Part shown: positions 34,818-43,480 of the stretch, piece by piece
How positions within the stretch are numbered: position 1 is the stretch's first letter
How the letters are laid out: each line of letters begins with the position of its first letter
Virus record (IMG/VR): IMGVR_UViG_3300020451_002162
Coordinates: 27,566 to 91,565 of that record
DNA from: a virus
Reading direction: 5' to 3' (one strand)
DNA: 64,000 nucleotides
Notes under the pieces: model-generated
Seen by the model: only the letters and a program-made list of their open reading frames with translations
The model's database searches: none
Told to the model about the DNA's origin: nothing
Program-made: the position numbers and the translations under genes

Positions 34818-36431
34818 ATGAAAAATAAATATTTGACCTTTTCTTGTGGATGTAAGTTTCCATTGGGAGAAAATAATTCTGTAACATTTGATACAGATGT
34901 CTCTTCTTTAAATATGGAATGTTCTAAAACATGGGACTTGATATCTGAAGGTAATACTAAAGGATGTTTTCAGTTAGAATCAAGACTTGGACAATCTATG
35001 TCCAAAAAATTAAAACCGTCTAACATAGAACAATTATCTGGTTTAATTAGTATCCTAAGACCGGGCTGCTTAGAAGCCTATAGAGACGGCAAGAGTGTGT
35101 CTAATCATTATATAGACAAAAAAAATAATTTAGAGGGTATTGATTATTTCCATCCTAGCTTAGAAGATATACTACAACCTACGTACGGAGAAATGATATA
35201 TCAAGAACAAGCTATGAGAATTACACAAAAAATAGCTGGATTTGACCTAAAAGAAGCAGATATGCTTAGAAAAGCTATTGGTAAGAAAAAGCCTGAAGAG
35301 ATGGCAAAAGTTAAAAAAAGATTTATAACAGGGTGTAAGAAGGAAAATACTGTTTCTAAAGAAGAAGCTGAAGAAATATTTGGCTGGATTGAAAAAAGTC
35401 AAAGATATTCTTTTAATAAAAGTCATGCTATATCTTATGCAATGAACGCCTATCTGTCTGCTTATGCTAAAGCTCATTTCCCTAAAATGTTTTTTGCTTC
35501 ATATTTAAAATTTGCTAAAGATAAGATTGACCCTCAACAAGAGATTAAAGAACTCATCAGAAATGCTAGTGAAATGGATGTTTCCGTAAGCACCCCTGAC
35601 CTAAGAAACCTAAACAGGTTGTTTGTAGTCGGCTCTGAATATATATATTTTGGACTAACTGATATTAAAGGGGTTGGAAATTCTGTATTTGACAAAATTA
35701 TACAAATCACTCAAGAAGGTTTTGATGTAAGTAAAACTTCTTGGTGCTATATCCTATTCGGTTTGTTATTAAAAATCAATTCCACCGCAGTTAAAGCTTT
35801 GATCAGTTCTGGGGCCTTAGATTATCTTAAAATAAATAGAACCAAAATGCTATTTGAGTACGATATAGCTTCTTCTCTAACAAAAAAAGAAGCAGCTTTC
35901 TGCGAAACACAATCTATGGAAATAGACAAGTTGAAAACTTTATTAGAGAATTTATTAGATGCTCCAAGAGTAAATAAAAATAGGAAAATCAAAATAAATG
36001 ATGCAATTAGTATGCTAAAAAAACCTCCGTACTCTCTACAAGACCGTATAGAATGGTTATCAGACAGCGAGAGTTCTTTACTGGGTGCTGCTATATCTTG
36101 TTGTAAATTAGATTCTTACGATATCAGTATGACCAATACGGATTGTAAGACATTTAAAAAGAGTCATAATAAAAATAATATTATTATTGCTGGAGAAATA
36201 AGCGGCGTAAATGTAGTTAAGACTAAAAAGGGTAAAAATCCTGGTCAAGATATGGCTTTTGTAACCATAGAAGACAGTACTGGCATATTAGACTCTGTGA
36301 TAATGTTTCCAGAAACTTGGTCGCAATACAAACACCATATATTTGATAGTAATGTACTTGTTTTTGTAGGAAATAAAACTAAGCAGTCAGACGGGTTTAT
36401 AGTCGAAAAATGTTTCGACGCACACACTTGA
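34818..36431 (+). CDS. dnaE-C: DNA polymerase III alpha, C-terminal half (split DnaE)
   Basis: 537 aa. An unusual 35-residue N-terminal extension with FSCGCKF precedes the direct continuation of DnaE: WDLISEGNTKGCFQLES (about 39-55), ISILRPGCLEAY, PTYGEMIYQEQAMRI (about 121-135), LRKAIGKKK (fingers), SHAISYAMNAYLSAYAKAHFP, an HhH segment (LTDIKGVGN, about 279-287), and an OB-fold (about 453-535; NIIIAGEISGV...AFVTIED). It has no catalytic aspartates of its own, so it must associate with the N-terminal half. The ssb promoter starts at its stop codon. Confidence 0.9.
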   Translation: MKNKYLTFSCGCKFPLGENNSVTFDTDVSSLNMECSKTWDLISEGNTKGCFQLESRLGQSMSKKLKPSNIEQLSGLISILRPGCLEAYRDGKSVSNHYIDKKNNLEGIDYFHPSLEDILQPTYGEMIYQEQAMRITQKIAGFDLKEADMLRKAIGKKKPEEMAKVKKRFITGCKKENTVSKEEAEEIFGWIEKSQRYSFNKSHAISYAMNAYLSAYAKAHFPKMFFASYLKFAKDKIDPQQEIKELIRNASEMDVSVSTPDLRNLNRLFVVGSEYIYFGLTDIKGVGNSVFDKIIQITQEGFDVSKTSWCYILFGLLLKINSTAVKALISSGALDYLKINRTKMLFEYDIASSLTKKEAAFCETQSMEIDKLKTLLENLLDAPRVNKNRKIKINDAISMLKKPPYSLQDRIEWLSDSESSLLGAAISCCKLDSYDISMTNTDCKTFKKSHNKNNIIIAGEISGVNVVKTKKGKNPGQDMAFVTIEDSTGILDSVIMFPETWSQYKHHIFDSNVLVFVGNKTKQSDGFIVEKCFDAHT

Positions 36432-36455
36432 CTTATGTTCTGCTTAGGCTATAAT
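36428..36455 (+). promoter_or_regulatory. Sigma70-type promoter for ssb
   Basis: TTGACT (36428-36433), 16-base spacer, perfect TATAAT (36450-36455). The -35 overlaps the dnaE-C stop. The predicted transcript starts near 36462, leaving a 35-45 base leader that includes AGGAG (36487-36491). Gives ssb a transcription start independent of the replication operon. Confidence 0.75.
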
Positions 36456-36495
36456 ACACTATTGTTGTGTCACTTTTTAAATTTTTAGGAGTTAA

Positions 36496-36894
36496 TTGAA
36501 ACTTATGAATATTACGATTTTAAGAGGAAATCTTGCTAGAGATCCAGAATACAGAACCGTTAATACCAACGGCAAACAAACAGGTGTAGTTAATTTCACC
36601 GTTGCTGTATCAAGAGAATATACCAAAGCAAATGGAGAGAGAGATAAAATTGCGTCGTTTATTAATTGCGAGGCTTGGGATACTGGTGCAGAAATTATTA
36701 GCAATTCTTTCAAGAAGGGTGACCTAGTTCTTGTCGAAGGCTCTCTCAGAAACGATAGCTGGGAGAAGGACGGAGTTAAGCATAGTACTCTTAAAGTTAG
36801 GGTGAATAACTTCTCAAAGATTACAAAGCTTAGCCGACAACAGAAGAAGGAAAAGGTTTCTTCGGGACAAGAGACTGAACCTGTCAGCTTCTAA
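36496..36894 (+). CDS. ssb: Single-stranded DNA-binding protein
   Basis: 132 aa from TTG 36496, or 129 from ATG 36505. AGGAG is 4 bases before the TTG and 13 before the ATG, so either may be used. Bacterial SSB OB-fold: MNITILRGNLARDPEYR, VVNFTVAVSREY, FINCEAWDTGAE, KGDLVLVEGSLRNDSWEKDG. The tail is short and ends TEPVSF; like bacterial SSBs it finishes on Phe, but lacks the acidic DDDIPF, so the interaction tip may bind different partners. Own promoter and terminator. Confidence 0.92.
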   Translation: MKLMNITILRGNLARDPEYRTVNTNGKQTGVVNFTVAVSREYTKANGERDKIASFINCEAWDTGAEIISNSFKKGDLVLVEGSLRNDSWEKDGVKHSTLKVRVNNFSKITKLSRQQKKEKVSSGQETEPVSF

Positions 36895-36912
36895 GCAAAG
36901 AATGCTTTTCAA

Positions 36913-36957
36913 GCGGTGTCTGCATTATTACATTGGTAGTGCAGGCGCCGCATTTTT
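36913..36957 (+). terminator. Rho-independent terminator after ssb
   Basis: A 12-base-pair stem, 36913-36924 with 36940-36951, allowing two G-U pairs, has GC-rich ends (GCGGTG... and ...CGCCGC), a 15-base loop, and is followed by ATTTTTAT. It ends the ssb transcript and separates the replication module from the second sugar cluster. Confidence 0.8.
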
Positions 36958-36978
36958 ATATCAGAAGTAATTTTAAAT

Positions 36979-38652
36979 ATGACAAAAAAACTAAAGATAT
37001 TGATGGCAACAGAAGCTAGTTTTCTTAGTACTGGTTTTGCTAATTATACTAGAGAATTGCTAACAAGATTACACGCTACCAACAAATACGATATAGCAGA
37101 ATTTGCTGCGTATGGACATGTTAATGATCCTAAAGACATAAATATTCCTTGGAAATACTACCCTAATGCTGTTAGGCCCAATGATAGTAGACATAAAGAA
37201 TACATGTCTAGCGCAGATAATCAATTTGGAAGATGGCGCTTTGATCCTGTTGTATTAGATTTTAAGCCTGATATCGTCATTGATATTAGAGATTATTGGA
37301 TGAGTAATTACGAGCAATATTCTTCTTTTAGAGATTTTTTCCATTGGATATTAATGCCTACGGTTGATTCAGCACCTCAGCAGCAAACATGGCTAGACAC
37401 TTATGAGTCAGCAGACGCCATATTTACATATTCCGATTTTGGCGCAAGAACACTCAAACAACAAACTAATAATAGTATTAATTACATAGACACTGTTTCT
37501 CCGGGAATAGATTTGGAAGCATTCTTTCCCAATACAGAGGAAGATAGACGCAAACTTAAGCAAAGTATAGGATTACCCGAAGACGCAATAATTGTAGGTT
37601 CAGTTATGCGTAATCAAAAAAGAAAACTAATACCAGAACTAGTAAAGTCTTTTAGAATTACACTGGACCACTATAGGAAAACGAATCCAGAATTAGCCCA
37701 AAAAATATATCTATATTTACATACTAGTTTTCCTGATGCTGGATGGGACTTACCAGAAATATTGAAAGATGAACAAGTACTAAATAAAACTATTATTACC
37801 TACAGCTGTCCACAATGTAATAATATCTCGCCTGCAAATTTTTGTGGACCACGATCAAGATGTCCACATTGCCATAATTCTACTAGAGTAATACCTTCTG
37901 TAGCACAAGGAGTGAGCGTAGAAACATTACGCCAAATATACTCGCTGATGGATATATACGTGCAGTATGCTATATGTGAAGGCTTTGGTATGCCTCAAGT
38001 CGAAGCAGCTGCGTGTGGTGTTCCGGTCGCTACTGTCAATTACAGTGCTATGGAAGATGTTATAGATAAACTTGATGCATATTCTATCGACATAGGTTCA
38101 TATTTTAAAGAATTAGAAACAAAAGCTATTAGGGTATATCCTGACAACGAAAGCTTGAAAAGTATTTTAATAAAATTTATCGATCAATCACAAGAAGAAA
38201 AAGAACAGCTTAGAGTTAAAACCAGAAGCTTGATAGAAAAACACTATAACTGGAAAGACATAGCAAAAAAATGGGAAAAATATTTAGACACTATTCCCAG
38301 TAAGCAATCTGAATGGAATAGGCCCGCTAAATTTCTTGTTCCAATAGATCCGTCTATACTCAATGAAAATCCACAAAATTTAAATTATATGGCATTAATG
38401 ACTAGTATTTGTGCTAATAATCTTAAAAATATAAATTTAATATCTAGTAAAAGAATATTGAACATTTTACAACACCTAGAATATGGATATGTACAACAAG
38501 GTCCCTCTGTGAGAAACTACTCTTTACAAGAAGCTATACAAGAACTTAATGTTTATATAGAAAATATAAACAACGCAGAAAAGGCTAGGGTTTCTGGCTA
38601 TAAATCGGAAGAAGATTATATTAAGTACTCCAAAATAAAGGCTTCTACATGA
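36979..38652 (+). CDS. GT4-like glycosyltransferase with zinc-ribbon insertion
   Basis: 557 aa, GT-B fold. N-terminal LKILMATEASFLSTGFANYTRELL; C-terminal donor site CEGFGMPQVEAAACGVPVATV (about 333-352) typical of GT4/GT1 transferases. An inserted zinc ribbon lies at residues about 277-298 (CPQC ... C ... CPHC; Cys277, 280, 289, 295, 298), just before the donor region. The C-terminal ~130 residues are an extra helical region. It opens an eight-gene overlapping cluster right after the terminator. Donor and acceptor unknown. Confidence 0.82.
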   Translation: MTKKLKILMATEASFLSTGFANYTRELLTRLHATNKYDIAEFAAYGHVNDPKDINIPWKYYPNAVRPNDSRHKEYMSSADNQFGRWRFDPVVLDFKPDIVIDIRDYWMSNYEQYSSFRDFFHWILMPTVDSAPQQQTWLDTYESADAIFTYSDFGARTLKQQTNNSINYIDTVSPGIDLEAFFPNTEEDRRKLKQSIGLPEDAIIVGSVMRNQKRKLIPELVKSFRITLDHYRKTNPELAQKIYLYLHTSFPDAGWDLPEILKDEQVLNKTIITYSCPQCNNISPANFCGPRSRCPHCHNSTRVIPSVAQGVSVETLRQIYSLMDIYVQYAICEGFGMPQVEAAACGVPVATVNYSAMEDVIDKLDAYSIDIGSYFKELETKAIRVYPDNESLKSILIKFIDQSQEEKEQLRVKTRSLIEKHYNWKDIAKKWEKYLDTIPSKQSEWNRPAKFLVPIDPSILNENPQNLNYMALMTSICANNLKNINLISSKRILNILQHLEYGYVQQGPSVRNYSLQEAIQELNVYIENINNAEKARVSGYKSEEDYIKYSKIKAST

Positions 38653-39626
38653 ATGTTTTAGTATTTAGCCCATACCGACACAGCGATAATTTAGGTGTGT
38701 ATTCAACCCTACTATTAAAACACTGCTTTGGTCATCATCAAAATATCACATATAAACATATAAATACAAATAATTCTTCGGTAAATCTTAATAAAGCAAT
38801 AGAGAATAATAAGTTTGATAAATATGATGTAGTTATACAACATTGCCCATATGACTACATTAACCATATTCCAGGCATTAAAAATATTTGGATACCAATT
38901 ATAAATAATCTATGCCATATACAAGACCCGTATATAGACGACCTCATTAAAAACATAGATCTGGTATGCATAGAAAACTCTTTTACAGAAATGGTTATAG
39001 CTAAATCTATTAAAGAGTCTAAAAAAATTAGGCTGTTTGACTTTAAACTAGAAGAACAAGATAGACAAGAATGTAATAAAATCGATTTAGGTATCCTTAA
39101 TTCATCTCATAAATATTATGCTATATTAGATTACAATGCTGATGAAATAACTCTGTTTAATTTAATTAAAAACTTTATAGCAGTATATAGAAACAATAGC
39201 GATTTTGCTTTAGTTATTTTATTAGCTTGTTCTACAGAGCAATATGAACACACCAGTAATTCAATATCTCATATAGCAAACAGTCTATCTATTTCAGGAA
39301 ATATCTCTAATATAAAACTATATGCTACTGCTAACATATCAATAAATGAAACGTTTCCTCTGCATAAGAGCTGTGACACGTATTTAAATGTTGAATTTAC
39401 AGCAGAAAGTATTCATAAACTCTTTGCTTATCTATATGGCTCTTCTGTTACAGAAAGAATTGAACTGGATTACTCTGAGTCCTACGGATACAAAAACAGT
39501 TCTTGTTTTGGATACAAAAATAAAACATACTCCTTAGTATCTGATAGTTTTGACAAAATATATAAACCGTCAAATATACAGCAGATACAGAGAAAAAAAT
39601 TAATGGAGATTTTAAGTGAAGAATAA
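38649..39626 (+). CDS. Glycosyltransferase-like (GT-B type) hypothetical protein
   Basis: 325 aa. A Rossmann-like start (MNVLVFSPYRHSDNLGVYSTLLLKHCFG), then YDVVIQHCPYDYINHIPG and IWIPIINNLCH...LVCIENSFTEMVIAKS, resembles the acceptor-side domain of GT4 proteins. The C-terminal half has a second domain with HKSCDTYLNVEFTAESIHKLFAYLYGSS where the donor E-G-F-G would be, but those residues are missing. Enzymatic activity is therefore doubtful. ATGA overlap with the preceding GT gene. Confidence 0.55.
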   Translation: MNVLVFSPYRHSDNLGVYSTLLLKHCFGHHQNITYKHINTNNSSVNLNKAIENNKFDKYDVVIQHCPYDYINHIPGIKNIWIPIINNLCHIQDPYIDDLIKNIDLVCIENSFTEMVIAKSIKESKKIRLFDFKLEEQDRQECNKIDLGILNSSHKYYAILDYNADEITLFNLIKNFIAVYRNNSDFALVILLACSTEQYEHTSNSISHIANSLSISGNISNIKLYATANISINETFPLHKSCDTYLNVEFTAESIHKLFAYLYGSSVTERIELDYSESYGYKNSSCFGYKNKTYSLVSDSFDKIYKPSNIQQIQRKKLMEILSEE

Positions 39627-40413
39627 TATTAGTAATATTTTTAGTATCTTATCTAATAATATAAATATAACATATGCTACAGACACACTAGATAACACTA
39701 CTATTATAAATGAAATAGCTAACTCATATAATATCTTTCCTTTAGAGACTGCTATAAGTTATGGTATCAGATCTAGCTATTGTCTATTTTTTGACGCTAT
39801 TAATCAGAGAGAAGCCATAGATTTAGCTCAATCAAATAATATAGAACCTATTTTAGTATTAAATCACATCCCTCAACAACTACAAAAAAAAGAAGACTTC
39901 TATTTATTTAATGAGCAGCACAAAGATTTTAATAAAATTACTTTGTATAATAATATGCTAGATACTTTTCCTTCTGGAGTCACTCTAATAGACAGACCTC
40001 AAATATCTAAAGAAAATATAGAATCTCTAAAAAACAAAACTAAATATGATGTTCTGATTTTTTGCCCCAACAAACCTCTTGGACAATCTATTCATAATAC
40101 AATAAAAGCTATTAATCCTAGCTATAATATATCATTTCTAGAAACATATAAAAATATTAAACATCTAGAAAATCTATATCAACAAGTATCAGAATATGGA
40201 TGTCTAATAACAATAAATGACATATTACTTGCACATATAGCTTTAGACCTTAATATAAAAACCATCAGCAATCTAAATGTGGATGGAGTAGAAGTATGTA
40301 ATAATACCTCGAATATAGCAGATTTCATTAAAAATAAAAATACAAATACTAGAGAATTTGTAGAATATGATTTTCACAATAGTTTTAAAACATATATAAA
40401 AAATTTAACTTGA
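39616..40413 (+). CDS. Hypothetical Rossmann-like protein of the second sugar cluster
   Basis: 265 aa, rich in Asn, Ile and Lys. Alternating beta/alpha pattern (YDVLIFCPNKPLGQSIHNTI, GCLITINDILLAHIALDLNIKTIS) resembles the nucleotide-binding half of GT-B enzymes, although no catalytic signature is present. Overlaps the previous gene by 11 bases and is followed after 12 bases by the next with AGGATAG as ribosome site. No firm family. Confidence 0.5.
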   Translation: MKNNISNIFSILSNNINITYATDTLDNTTIINEIANSYNIFPLETAISYGIRSSYCLFFDAINQREAIDLAQSNNIEPILVLNHIPQQLQKKEDFYLFNEQHKDFNKITLYNNMLDTFPSGVTLIDRPQISKENIESLKNKTKYDVLIFCPNKPLGQSIHNTIKAINPSYNISFLETYKNIKHLENLYQQVSEYGCLITINDILLAHIALDLNIKTISNLNVDGVEVCNNTSNIADFIKNKNTNTREFVEYDFHNSFKTYIKNLT

Positions 40414-40425
40414 TAGGATAGTTTT

Positions 40426-40848
40426 ATGAGCAAAAATGTATTTATATTAAACAATCCAAATGATGTCAATCCTTTTAAAGAACAGGCTAATTTTGATCCG
40501 GTTTCTGTATCCAACTTAGATCAATTAACTAATAACTATTGCAGTGTTATTTGTGTAACATGCTTGGAAGAGGTTGATTTAGAAACAAGAGAAAATATAT
40601 TTAAAACTCTAATTAACAAAACCAGACCTGGTGGAGAAATTCTGATAATCATCAACGACAAGAAAAATTTATGTAGATTATATCTTGATAGCGTTATAGA
40701 TGACACTACTTTTATAAGCAACATAAGCCAATCTCGATATCCTATCAGCGAAACAGACATCTTAAATCAACTGCAGTCTAGTTTCAGCGTTATTAATGTA
40801 AATAAAAATAACGGTAAAATCATTTTTCATTTAGGAAAAACCCAATGA
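40426..40848 (+). CDS. Methyltransferase-like remnant or small partner protein
   Basis: 140 aa. CSVICVTCLEEVDLETRENIFKTLINKTRPGGEILIII is close to the region after motif II in class I SAM methyltransferases (vle.l.d......l...LkPGG.l.i). The SAM-binding glycine motif (E/DxGxGxG) is absent, so it may be a decayed methyltransferase or a non-catalytic subunit. ATGA overlap with the next gene. Confidence 0.5.
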   Translation: MSKNVFILNNPNDVNPFKEQANFDPVSVSNLDQLTNNYCSVICVTCLEEVDLETRENIFKTLINKTRPGGEILIIINDKKNLCRLYLDSVIDDTTFISNISQSRYPISETDILNQLQSSFSVINVNKNNGKIIFHLGKTQ

Positions 40849-41636
40849 GAACCAAGTGTAAATCATGTCTTTACTACTCAAAAGATAAAAAATGCGATCA
40901 TGATATACTGACAACTATAAATAAAAAAATAGATTACGATCAAGAAGGCTATCCAGAAATATATGATTATAAATGTTTATACGCTTTTCCTAACACATTT
41001 AAATTAGAAAATGAAGACACAAACGTAACATCAGAAGAATTGGACGAATTTAGAATATCTAAATTACCTAGAATTAAAGCATCTATAGTAATCGACGGCT
41101 TTCGCAAATCTTACGATGATATAAAAAAAACAATAGTTTATCTTAAAAAAAATCTAATAGAATCTCCTCATTTCAAAATTGTCGATATGACAATATTACT
41201 GTGTAGTGAACAAGAGAATAAATTAGAACTTGTAAAGCATATGGAAAGTAGTGACATAAATATTAAATGGAAATTTTGTGCTTTAAAAATTTGCTTAAAT
41301 AATACACATAAGTTTCTGTTTTCTTTACAGCACATAGATCAGCAAGCCAATATGGTAATCTATGTTAAAGCCGATAATAATGAGCTAAATACTAAATCCA
41401 TAATAGACGCAACAGCAGAAACTTCTCTTATACTACAGTTACCTTTTGTCTTTTTACACAATAATAGTTTGGATATTTCTGAATCTTTCGATTGCTTATC
41501 TTGCAATATTGTGAATTTAAACACACTAAAAAGATATAATATGTCAGAAAACGACGACTACGGCAATCCAAAACTAATTTATGAATGGATATCCAGAGAG
41601 AACAAACCTGAATTAATAATTAACGTTAATGAATAA
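40845..41636 (+). CDS. Cys-motif protein with GT-A-like region
   Basis: 263 aa. The N-terminal ~45 residues hold CKSCLYYSKDKKC and a further Cys at 44, a likely zinc site. The rest has beta/alpha order with KASIVIDGFRKSYDDIKKTI and VIYVKADNNEL in the place where GT-A enzymes have their DxD. Not a confident family assignment. Overlaps the following gene by 8 bases. Confidence 0.5.
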   Translation: MRTKCKSCLYYSKDKKCDHDILTTINKKIDYDQEGYPEIYDYKCLYAFPNTFKLENEDTNVTSEELDEFRISKLPRIKASIVIDGFRKSYDDIKKTIVYLKKNLIESPHFKIVDMTILLCSEQENKLELVKHMESSDINIKWKFCALKICLNNTHKFLFSLQHIDQQANMVIYVKADNNELNTKSIIDATAETSLILQLPFVFLHNNSLDISESFDCLSCNIVNLNTLKRYNMSENDDYGNPKLIYEWISRENKPELIINVNE

Positions 41637-42324
41637 ACTCACAGCAATTCTTTTATATACAGATTTGATCAAAGGATCTAAAACCAAACAGTGCAAATCT
41701 ATATGCAATATTAATAAGCATACAACTGTAATACAAGAACAAATTTCTTCATTAAAAAAGATGAATAGAAGAATAGAAATTATTATTCTAGCAGGCAAGG
41801 GTTATAAGGATATTCATAAAGTTTTAAAAGAAACAAAGAATACAAATAAAGTAGAATTAATTTATGTGGATAATTATACAGAGGTGAATCAGGGCCAGAT
41901 ATTGTATGATACAGTCAAAAACTTAAATATTCAAAATAATTTATTTATTATAATAGGGGAGATATTATTTAAAAACATATCTTGCAAAAAATTGCAAAAT
42001 AATACTACATGGATCATAGACAAAAAAAGAGACGACTTTAATATAAATTGTAGAACCAAAGAAACTTTGGCACAATATTTTTTCTATGACCTACCCAATG
42101 AAAAGCAGTGGTCAGAAATAGTATTCCTAGAGAAAGACACTGTACAACAAATGAAAAAATCAAATGTTGTGAGCAATACGATAAAACAGATATTTATGTT
42201 TGAGCTTTTAAATAAACTTATTGACAATTCTATAATTATTGATACACAGCCAATAAAGTATAAAGACATTATTAAGGTTAGAAGCAATAAAAACATAAAC
42301 AAAGCAAAGGTATTTATTAGATGA
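41629..42324 (+). CDS. Degenerate nucleotidyltransferase-like protein
   Basis: 231 aa. The order AILLYTDLIKGSK, then CNINKHTTVIQEQISSLKKM, then RRIEIIILAGKGYKDI mirrors sugar-nucleotide pyrophosphorylases (AIILAAGxGxRL, PK...I.GKp.i......L, ..i.iv.Gy). The signature Gly-x-Gly-x-Arg is replaced by Thr/Asp/Lys residues, so catalytic loss is likely. ATGA overlap with the next gene. Confidence 0.45.
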   Translation: MNKLTAILLYTDLIKGSKTKQCKSICNINKHTTVIQEQISSLKKMNRRIEIIILAGKGYKDIHKVLKETKNTNKVELIYVDNYTEVNQGQILYDTVKNLNIQNNLFIIIGEILFKNISCKKLQNNTTWIIDKKRDDFNINCRTKETLAQYFFYDLPNEKQWSEIVFLEKDTVQQMKKSNVVSNTIKQIFMFELLNKLIDNSIIIDTQPIKYKDIIKVRSNKNINKAKVFIR

Positions 42325-43022
42325 CAACCCTCATACAGTATAACACAGATAAGTTTATTCAATCTTTACATGGAGTTTTGGAAAATAGTGTTTTGTCTAA
42401 TATAGACGGCATTCTTTATGCTTTGCATTTTCAAAATAATTTCGACAATATAGTATTTGTTGTTTCTGGTAAAATATCTACAGAAGTAAATAATTTTATC
42501 ATAGAATTTCAAGAGGCAAAAAATATTGTATTGTATTATATAAACACATCTGAAGACTATAGTGAAGTCTTTAAATATGTTAAACATGTTACTAAACATG
42601 GAGGCAAATTAAAAGGCAATCATACCGAATTGCCAGACAATATAGTAGATACACAAACTTTTGTTAACAACCAGAACCAAGACAGAAAAGACAAATATTG
42701 TGTGTTGTTAAATAACGCTAAAGCCTTACCAGACAAAATTTCCTGTTTATTATACCCTAGCAGTAGTTTACCTATCAACATGTTTAGTTCCCCGTATATA
42801 TCTCATGCTCAAAATTTAGGTATGTTAACTTCTGAATCAGAAAAATGTACAATTTTAAACACATATAAATATTTTATAAATACGTCTAATGAATATATTT
42901 ACGAAGCTCAACTATGCGGATGTGTCGTAGTAGATGTAGACTGTGATACTAAAGTTACAAATGTATCATTAGATACAAGTAAAATAACACCCATAAGTGA
43001 AGTAATTAAGGAGATTTTATAA
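42321..43022 (+). CDS. Hypothetical protein, possible GT-B fragment
   Basis: 233 aa. The last third (YKYFINTSNEYIYEAQLCGCVVVDVD) resembles the EAxxCGxPVV element of GT-B glycosyltransferases in a weakened form. The first half is a Rossmann-like sheet (NIVFVVSGKIS, NIVLYYINTSEDY). No firm family. One-base overlap with the next gene. Confidence 0.5.
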   Translation: MTTLIQYNTDKFIQSLHGVLENSVLSNIDGILYALHFQNNFDNIVFVVSGKISTEVNNFIIEFQEAKNIVLYYINTSEDYSEVFKYVKHVTKHGGKLKGNHTELPDNIVDTQTFVNNQNQDRKDKYCVLLNNAKALPDKISCLLYPSSSLPINMFSSPYISHAQNLGMLTSESEKCTILNTYKYFINTSNEYIYEAQLCGCVVVDVDCDTKVTNVSLDTSKITPISEVIKEIL

Positions 43023-43480
43023 TGGATAATATTGGTTTTTTTCTTCCTAAATTACAAGGAGAAAAACATACTGCAATAATAGAACATATATCTACTTATA
43101 TCTCTAATAATGCAAACAAACAAATAGTTGTATTTTGTAATAATACAGATGTCGTTTTCCCTTGGAATGTCCCTGTACTTCATGTTAATGAGGCTAAATA
43201 TTTTGATGGTTCTATTGTGGTATTCGATATCTTGTCAGCATTAATTATAAAAAACTTTAAAACGCAAAAAAATAAATATTTCTGGATTGGAAGCGCAATG
43301 CCTTGGTCAAGCAATCCTTCTGAAAATTATCAAACTTTTCAAGATATTTTTGATGACAAAGATATAACATTTGTCGTTGCTGATCAAACAATACAAGACA
43401 TATATGAGATATGCTATAATAAACCACAATACGTATTTAAAGAGTTTAACCATGAAAATTTACAAAAACTTATCGGATAA
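43022..43480 (+). CDS. Hypothetical Rossmann-like protein
   Basis: 152 aa. IGFFLPKLQGEKHTAIIEHISTYI, QIVVFCNNTD and SIVVFDILSALIIKNF, then KYFWIGSAMPWSS, correspond to an N-terminal half of a GT-B-like fold without the donor domain. It may need a partner from the same cluster (for example the 233-aa product upstream). Its last 29 bases overlap the Vsr-like nuclease gene. Confidence 0.5.
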   Translation: MDNIGFFLPKLQGEKHTAIIEHISTYISNNANKQIVVFCNNTDVVFPWNVPVLHVNEAKYFDGSIVVFDILSALIIKNFKTQKNKYFWIGSAMPWSSNPSENYQTFQDIFDDKDITFVVADQTIQDIYEICYNKPQYVFKEFNHENLQKLIG

